Positions 31,847 to 36,720 of a stretch of 36,720 nt of DNA are shown here, piece after piece. How positions within the stretch are numbered: position 1 is the stretch's first letter; the number at the start of each line of letters is the position of its first letter. A program made the translations under genes and the position numbers. The DNA is from an uncultured Spirochaetia bacterium (lineage in GTDB: Bacteria > Spirochaetota > Spirochaetia > JABEVK01), in assembly GCA_937960645.1 (NCBI GenBank), contig CALGPJ010000013.1:1-36720 (forward strand). Direction: 5' to 3'. The notes beneath the pieces were generated by a model. That model was not told the origin of the DNA and made no database searches. It was given only the letters and a program-made list of their open reading frames with translations.

Positions 31847-34800
31847 CTATTTAACGATCATAACTGTTCTAATTTCATCGATGCCCGGTGCGCTGACTCG
31901 GATGAAATAGGGTCCACGTGCCACGACGCTGCCGGCCTCGTTTCTACCGTCCCAGGTAGCCTGATACTCCCCGGCTGCTTGCCGTCCCCGATGGAGGACA
32001 CGAACGGAATTGCCGTCCAGGGTGAACACCTGAACCGTCGCGATACCGCTGTCGGACATCTGGTAGAGAAGCGTGGTCTTTTCACCGACCTCGGGATTGA
32101 TGACGTTGTTGAGGATGGTGACCCCACCCTTCTGACGTGTGACATCGCGGATTTGAAGCCGGTAAAGATCCCACTGGCGAGGATCGTTGGCACTCAGGGA
32201 TCGAGCCACCGGCAGGGTCCCCAATTGGAAGAGGAAGGCGATCTCCTTGCCGGCCTGAATTTCGCTGTCGGAAGAGGGAATACGGTAATTGTGCAGGGGG
32301 GGCGCTGACTGATAGGGCAGGAGGGTTCGCGCCTGCGCGTTTCCCTGGGCGCTCAAATCCAGGATCTGCTGGGGCAACCACCGGTTTCCCAAAAGGGCAT
32401 CGGATCCATCGACATCGAAGAAGAGCTGCGGAACCGGCGGAGATGTCAGTCCGGGGTTGACCTGGGCCTGGAGGTCGATGTTGCGCGGGGTGAGAGCCTG
32501 GCTCCCATCGAAGGAAACCGCTACCCGGTGAATGCCGGAGGTGTTTGCCTGACCCTCCGATCCATCGGTAGCCCAGAGGGGAGAGACCAAACCCAATCCC
32601 AAATTGGTCGACAAGTACTGAATGGAAGAATCCATGTCGTTTTGCGGGGCATCGGTAATGTGATTGGGCGCGGTGTTGGATTGGATGCGACCCAGGACCA
32701 AATCGTCGGGCACCAGGGCCTGGTTCAGCTCGAGGAAAATTTCTTTTACTCCCGTGGCCCAGGCCCCATCCAGGGGGGTGACGCTCGTGATCGACAAGCC
32801 CGCGGAAAAATTGCTCAAATTGAAATGGTTTGCCGTGAGCGGCGATCCGAAACTCGATCCATTGAAAACCTTCTCCGAAAACCTCAGGTAGATTCTCGTC
32901 ATACCGACACCGGCCAGCGTGTGCTGAATGCGTGGCGGGGTCTTTTCGATGCTTACCCACGGCGTAGCCGTCGATACCGTTCGCAGCAGGTTTCCAGCGA
33001 GATCGGTGACCATACCCGCAACCTCGTTGTAACTCATTTCCAAAGTGTCGACCGGAGCCCATCCGCGGGCAGCTACGGAAAGGGTAAGGGACAGGTATTG
33101 GTCATCCGGGTTGTTGATGGTGGCAGGAACGATCACGAAGGGAGGTGAAACGACATTGGTCGTCAATCCGATGAGGGTACCGGCACCGGACCAGGTTGTC
33201 TGCCCCTGTTTACGCAGCTGAAAGGCATCGAGGTTGGTAAACGAGCTGTCGCGAATCCCCTTGGGGTTGACGACGGTGCTCGCCTGACCATGATAACCCG
33301 CAGCCACCGCAGAGTGCCAGTCGGTATAGGAGTTCGGATTGTCGAAGAAATGAATCTCGAGGGTGTCGATTTCGTTGTCCAGGCTGGTGTCTTTCACGAC
33401 GAGTTCCCACAAAATCACGCCGGAAAGTGGCGAAGGCTGGGGAGCTACCGGCCAATAAGGGGCCATCTGCGGCGGATCGATGTCCCAGCCCCCATAACCG
33501 GAAATCGGCAGAGACAGGGTGGCGCCGTTGAGGTGGTTGGCGGTGTTGCCCACCAGGGTATCCTGATTTTGAATGCTCAAAACCGGTTTGGCGACCACAT
33601 AAGAATCGCTCGTGGGTTCAAGCTGATTGGCCGCTGGACTGAGGTCCTGGATATTGGCGTTGGAGGGGACCGTGACCGTTTGCCCAATGGGGTTGGTGAC
33701 ATCACGAAGATAGCCATCCCAGAGCACCGCATCGGAATATCCCGCCAGGAAAATCAGCACCCCGTGCTGGCCGGCGGGATTGGGAGCGGCCCGGTAAATG
33801 CTGTGAACCTGGGTGTGATTCACCCCGTCTCGATGAAAGCGCTCCAGAGTCCCTAAGTAGGAGAAGAATCCCGCCACGCTCACCGTGCCGCTGCCATGGG
33901 CATCTCCCCAGGTGCTGTTGGAGGCAAGATTGGCAGCCGCGGCCGGTGGCCCTCCAACAAAGGTGACCGGTTCGCTGAAACGGAGGAAGAGGTAATTGTG
34001 AGCATCGTAGTTGGTGTAGGGACCACCGGGGGTATGGGCTGCCCGACCTGCGGTGATGGCAACTAAAACCGGTCGGGTTCGATCGGCGGTGGCACTGAAC
34101 ACGGGTTGGGCGTTGTAATTGTAGTTTGCAACCAGACCCTTTCCCCCACGGGCGTAGAGGGTCCCCTTGATAAAACTCAGGTCGGGGATGTTGGTCCGAT
34201 GGACTCCCTGGCGGTCAGTGCTGATGGCGGCGCCAGAGCTCGTCCCCGTTGCGTCGGTGTTCCAGCGCCTGGCCGGCGTGGTCACCCGAAAATACAGGAC
34301 GTTGGTCTGGGGCACGCCCCCCTGATGGCTGTAAACCGGGCTGGCCGGGTTGGAAAAATCGACGATGACTTCCTCGAACGCGAGGGTGTTCCCCGAATGG
34401 GCGACATCGCCGACACGTAAGGCGAGGATGTTGGTGGCCAGGGTGTTGCCGATGTTGGCCACTCGCTGGTTGAAGGTGACCTTGACCAGATCATCGTAGA
34501 CCGTTTCCGCCGCGGTGATTTCGAGGCGGGTGAAGTTCCAGCCCGCATCGTCGGTGGTATCGTTGAACACGTCGTTGCTACCACTGTCGGTGTTGCCTTC
34601 GTCCCCGGCGGTGGGGGCGGCCACGGCGCTTCCCGGGCTCGACGTCACCTGACCGAAAGCGACCGACGAGCGGAACATCCGGGCGTAGGGCGTTCCAAAC
34701 GGGGGGTTGGCTACCGGGTTCGCCGCGCTGTTGTCCGGGATGTTCAGGGTCCAGTTGGCAGCCGCCGGGAGGTTGGCCCCATGGTGGTACCAGTTGCCGG

Positions 34801-36720
34801 TGATGTTCCAGGTGGACCCGTTCAGGTTACCGAAGGTGGCATTCACCGCCACGGAAAAAGCGCCGGTGGCCGGATTGTAGGCGCCCCCTCCGGGGTAGTA
34901 CACAAATCCTGAAGCCTCGGGGCAGGCAAAGAAGGCGTTGCCCGGGTGGCTTGTGCTGCGATCGGCATCCAGGGGGTTGTAGGCACTGCCAAAAACGGCG
35001 TAGTTGCGCGCTACGGTGACGGTCTGCCCGTTGGGGTTGAGGGTCCCTCGGTAGAAAACAAAATCACGAACACTCAGGCTGGTCTGCAGGGTCAAGGTCA
35101 ATCCATTGAAGTCCAGGTAAAGGTCGGTGGCGGGCAAGGATACCGATGTCGCCTGCCAGGTCCCGACTCCTGCGCTGCCGGTAAATCTCACCGCCTGGGG
35201 AGCCGTGAGGGCCTGGGCACCGGTGGTGCGGTAATTGAGTCCGGTGAGCTGGATCAGTCCTGCTGCGGAGGCGTTCCAGGAGGAGGCCCCCGGTCCGGCT
35301 GCGCCGAGGCTGAAAAGGCTGAGATTATTGCCCGAGATGGAGAGCGCCTGCAGGGGCACGGCGGATCCGAGGACTCCCAGGGTGGTGACATTCCCGGTGC
35401 CGGAGGTCAACGTCAAATCGAAGGCCCCATCGACGTTGGCGCTCAGCGTGATGTCCCCCGCACCCGCTCCCGTACTCAGCTGCACGTTCTGCGTCAGCGT
35501 GATCGCTGTGGCAAAGCTCAGGTTGTTGTTCGCCGTGGTGATGTTCGCCCCCAGGCTGTTCGCCCCCGCCCCGCTCTGCGTGAAGCTCCCCGTTACCGCA
35601 ATCGCCCCCACATTGTTCTTGGTGAACAGCCCCGCGTTCGTCACCGTCATGGTGCCGCCCACCGTCATGCCCGCATTCACGCTCAGCGCATTCCCCGTGA
35701 ACGCCACATTCCCCGTGTAGTCCTGCACCCCGTTGAACGTGCTCGTCCCGCTGCCCGCCGCCTGCGTGAAGCTGGTAGCCGTCACCGCCCCGTTAAAGGT
35801 GGCGTTCGCCGCACTGGTGATGCTCAACGCCCCCAGCCGCAACACGTTCCCCACCGCACCCGTCACCGTGATGCTTCCCGTCCCCGCCACCAGCGTCAGC
35901 CCCTGCGTACTGGCCGCCTGCGGGTTCACCGTCGAGCTGAAGCTGATCCCCCCGCTCGCCGTCACGCTCGTGGTGTCCTGCAGCACCGCCGCACCCGTCA
36001 CCACGAACGTCCCCGTCCCCAGGTTCACACTCGGCGTATTCGCAAAATACACCGTCCCGCCCTGCAAACTCAGATTCCGATTTATCGGGTTGTACGTGTT
36101 GCGCAGATACACATCCCCGCTCGTCACCGCACTCAAATGAAAACTCGGCGTCAAGGCCCCCAGCGTGTGCCCCACGTGCAGATCCCCGCTCTGCGCCCCG
36201 CCCCCCAGCGTAAAACTCCCCCCCACCAGCGTGAAGTTCGTGCTGTAGTGCACCACCGTCACAATCGCCGGATCGTCGCTCGGTGAAAACTCCACACTGC
36301 TGGCAGCGTTGCGCGGCCGCAGCGTGAACACCCCCGTCCCAGGGTTGATCGTGTTGCTCCCGCCCAACGTCCACCCGTTGGTCACCAGCGTGATGTCGCC
36401 GTTGCTCACCGAGGTGTCCAAATCCACCGTGTTGTCCAGCGTCACCGTCTCCGCATCCACGTCCAGCTGCGTCAGGTTGTTCGCCACATCCGATCGAAAC
36501 CGCACCCACCCCGTCCCGTGCGTCGTCAGGCTCAGGCTCTGCGCCCCCGTCACCGCCCCATAAAAGTCCAGGTTCCCGTTGTTCGCCGTCGTCTGGATAC
36601 TCACCGCGCCCCCGCTGAGCGTGATCGTGTCCGCAGCGGCATCCCCAAACTGCACGCTGCGGCCCGCCTGAAACACCAGCCCGTCCAGCTGCACCGTCCC
36701 CGACAGCACCGTGGCCGTGT
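31847..36720 (-). CDS. Giant secreted beta-repeat protein with FlgD-like C-terminal domain (N terminus outside window)
   Basis: The frame is open through the window edge, so at least 1623 residues of the C-terminal side are visible and the start is missing. The first ~520 visible residues are low-complexity beta-strand repeats rich in Gly, Thr, Ser, Asn and Val (LTLVAGTGSITVTGAVGN, FTQSGAGANSLGANITT), as in filamentous-haemagglutinin/autotransporter-like beta-helices. The middle (about 520-1540) has several Ig-like units with 'F-S-E-x-V' or 'F-N-Q-R-V' strands (FLRFSEPVTF, IYLRFSEKVFNGS), resembling SbsA-type Ig domains. The last ~75 residues are a FlgD/sorting-type Ig module with 'V-x-V-F-T-L-D-G-x-x-V-R-V-L' and TWDGRNEAG, then GPYFIRV. 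It is probably a surface adhesin or matrix protein. Third-position GC is clearly higher upstream of about 35450 than downstream. Confidence 0.8.
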   Translation of the reverse strand, partial: TATVLSGTVQLDGLVFQAGRSVQFGDAAADTITLSGGAVSIQTTANNGNLDFYGAVTGAQSLSLTTHGTGWVRFRSDVANNLTQLDVDAETVTLDNTVDLDTSVSNGDITLVTNGWTLGGSNTINPGTGVFTLRPRNAASSVEFSPSDDPAIVTVVHYSTNFTLVGGSFTLGGGAQSGDLHVGHTLGALTPSFHLSAVTSGDVYLRNTYNPINRNLSLQGGTVYFANTPSVNLGTGTFVVTGAAVLQDTTSVTASGGISFSSTVNPQAASTQGLTLVAGTGSITVTGAVGNVLRLGALSITSAANATFNGAVTATSFTQAAGSGTSTFNGVQDYTGNVAFTGNALSVNAGMTVGGTMTVTNAGLFTKNNVGAIAVTGSFTQSGAGANSLGANITTANNNLSFATAITLTQNVQLSTGAGAGDITLSANVDGAFDLTLTSGTGNVTTLGVLGSAVPLQALSISGNNLSLFSLGAAGPGASSWNASAAGLIQLTGLNYRTTGAQALTAPQAVRFTGSAGVGTWQATSVSLPATDLYLDFNGLTLTLQTSLSVRDFVFYRGTLNPNGQTVTVARNYAVFGSAYNPLDADRSTSHPGNAFFACPEASGFVYYPGGGAYNPATGAFSVAVNATFGNLNGSTWNITGNWYHHGANLPAAANWTLNIPDNSAANPVANPPFGTPYARMFRSSVAFGQVTSSPGSAVAAPTAGDEGNTDSGSNDVFNDTTDDAGWNFTRLEITAAETVYDDLVKVTFNQRVANIGNTLATNILALRVGDVAHSGNTLAFEEVIVDFSNPASPVYSHQGGVPQTNVLYFRVTTPARRWNTDATGTSSGAAISTDRQGVHRTNIPDLSFIKGTLYARGGKGLVANYNYNAQPVFSATADRTRPVLVAITAGRAAHTPGGPYTNYDAHNYLFLRFSEPVTFVGGPPAAAANLASNSTWGDAHGSGTVSVAGFFSYLGTLERFHRDGVNHTQVHSIYRAAPNPAGQHGVLIFLAGYSDAVLWDGYLRDVTNPIGQTVTVPSNANIQDLSPAANQLEPTSDSYVVAKPVLSIQNQDTLVGNTANHLNGATLSLPISGYGGWDIDPPQMAPYWPVAPQPSPLSGVILWELVVKDTSLDNEIDTLEIHFFDNPNSYTDWHSAVAAGYHGQASTVVNPKGIRDSSFTNLDAFQLRKQGQTTWSGAGTLIGLTTNVVSPPFVIVPATINNPDDQYLSLTLSVAARGWAPVDTLEMSYNEVAGMVTDLAGNLLRTVSTATPWVSIEKTPPRIQHTLAGVGMTRIYLRFSEKVFNGSSFGSPLTANHFNLSNFSAGLSITSVTPLDGAWATGVKEIFLELNQALVPDDLVLGRIQSNTAPNHITDAPQNDMDSSIQYLSTNLGLGLVSPLWATDGSEGQANTSGIHRVAVSFDGSQALTPRNIDLQAQVNPGLTSPPVPQLFFDVDGSDALLGNRWLPQQILDLSAQGNAQARTLLPYQSAPPLHNYRIPSSDSEIQAGKEIAFLFQLGTLPVARSLSANDPRQWDLYRLQIRDVTRQKGGVTILNNVINPEVGEKTTLLYQMSDSGIATVQVFTLDGNSVRVLHRGRQAAGEYQATWDGRNEAGSVVARGPYFIRVSAPGIDEIRTVMIVK

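Noticed and set aside
34946-36286. A 446-codon plus-strand open frame opposite the beta-repeat protein
   Set aside because: Its second half is almost only Arg, His, Pro and Val, the expected antisense reading of GC-rich Gly/Thr/Asn repeats.
35450-36720. CRISPR-like or tandem DNA repeat in the C-rich region
   Set aside because: The similarity is at the level of protein beta-strand pattern; no regular exact DNA repeat with spacers is visible.

Overview
The window looks like a chromosomal segment of a free-living spirochaete (Spirochaetota, probably Spirochaetales), of moderately high GC. The evidence is cumulative. The largest secreted protein has a signal peptide ending in FAGGQKE, a form common in Spirochaetaceae exports. 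There is a 555-residue pyrophosphate-dependent phosphofructokinase of the long spirochaete/plant type, an LL-diaminopimelate aminotransferase, a CarD-type RNA polymerase regulator, 7TMR-DISM and CHASE4-like sensors, and large secreted beta-rich proteins. No rRNA or taxonomic marker is present, so this placement is an inference.

Layout. Positions 1-349 hold the 3' end of a probable transposase gene. Positions 433-6043 (minus) hold a 1604-residue Ig-repeat/beta-barrel protein and a LysM protein with a dead LytM domain. Positions 6213-12173 (minus) are a tight branched-chain amino acid operon, ilvB-ilvN-leuC-leuD-ilvD. Positions 12326-15289 hold a divergent pair, a PilZ (c-di-GMP) protein and a methyl-accepting chemotaxis protein, separated by a region with several DnaA-box-like sequences. 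Positions 15309-20470 hold the PPi-phosphofructokinase, a YaiI/DUF188 protein, a small SPOR-like exported protein, a 7TM sensor whose kinase half stops after the histidine hairpin, and dapL. Positions 20513-25908 hold a small outer-membrane-like protein, a lipoprotein phosphoesterase, a MATE transporter, a lipoprotein and transaldolase. Positions 25998-31497 (all plus) hold an exported ankyrin protein, a DUF1667 protein, an Hpt protein plus a single receiver, a GIDE/MULAN-like membrane protein, an oligopeptide-binding protein, carD and nth. Positions 31540-31803 (minus) are a tRNA-Lys/tRNA-Glu/tRNA-Glu operon. Positions 31847-36720 (minus) are the C-terminal 1.6 kb-codon part of a giant secreted beta-repeat protein with a FlgD-like tail, cut by the window edge.

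Themes. Metabolism is represented by the Val/Leu/Ile operon, the PPi-dependent glycolytic step, the lysine/peptidoglycan aminotransferase and transaldolase. Signalling is unusually dispersed: a DHp-only sensor, an Hpt protein, a lone receiver, a PilZ protein and an MCP, with no complete histidine kinase. The cell surface is served by two giant beta-rich proteins and several lipoproteins.

The most notable cross-window signal is in the promoters. Repeatedly a TTGACA-N17-TAxxxT promoter ends only 5-7 bases before the start codon (dapL, MATE, oligopeptide-binding protein, carD, MCP, Hpt), which predicts leaderless mRNAs; the other recognisable promoters predict leaders of only about 8-11 bases. 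Two other signals stand out: the 1604-residue protein carries complementary half-Ig domains near its two ends, and the lipoprotein gene at 24913 is preceded by an RNA hairpin that buries its ribosome-binding site with a copy of the anti-Shine-Dalgarno sequence. No CRISPR array, rRNA, complete insertion sequence or prophage is seen. No gene-free stretch exceeds 300 bases.
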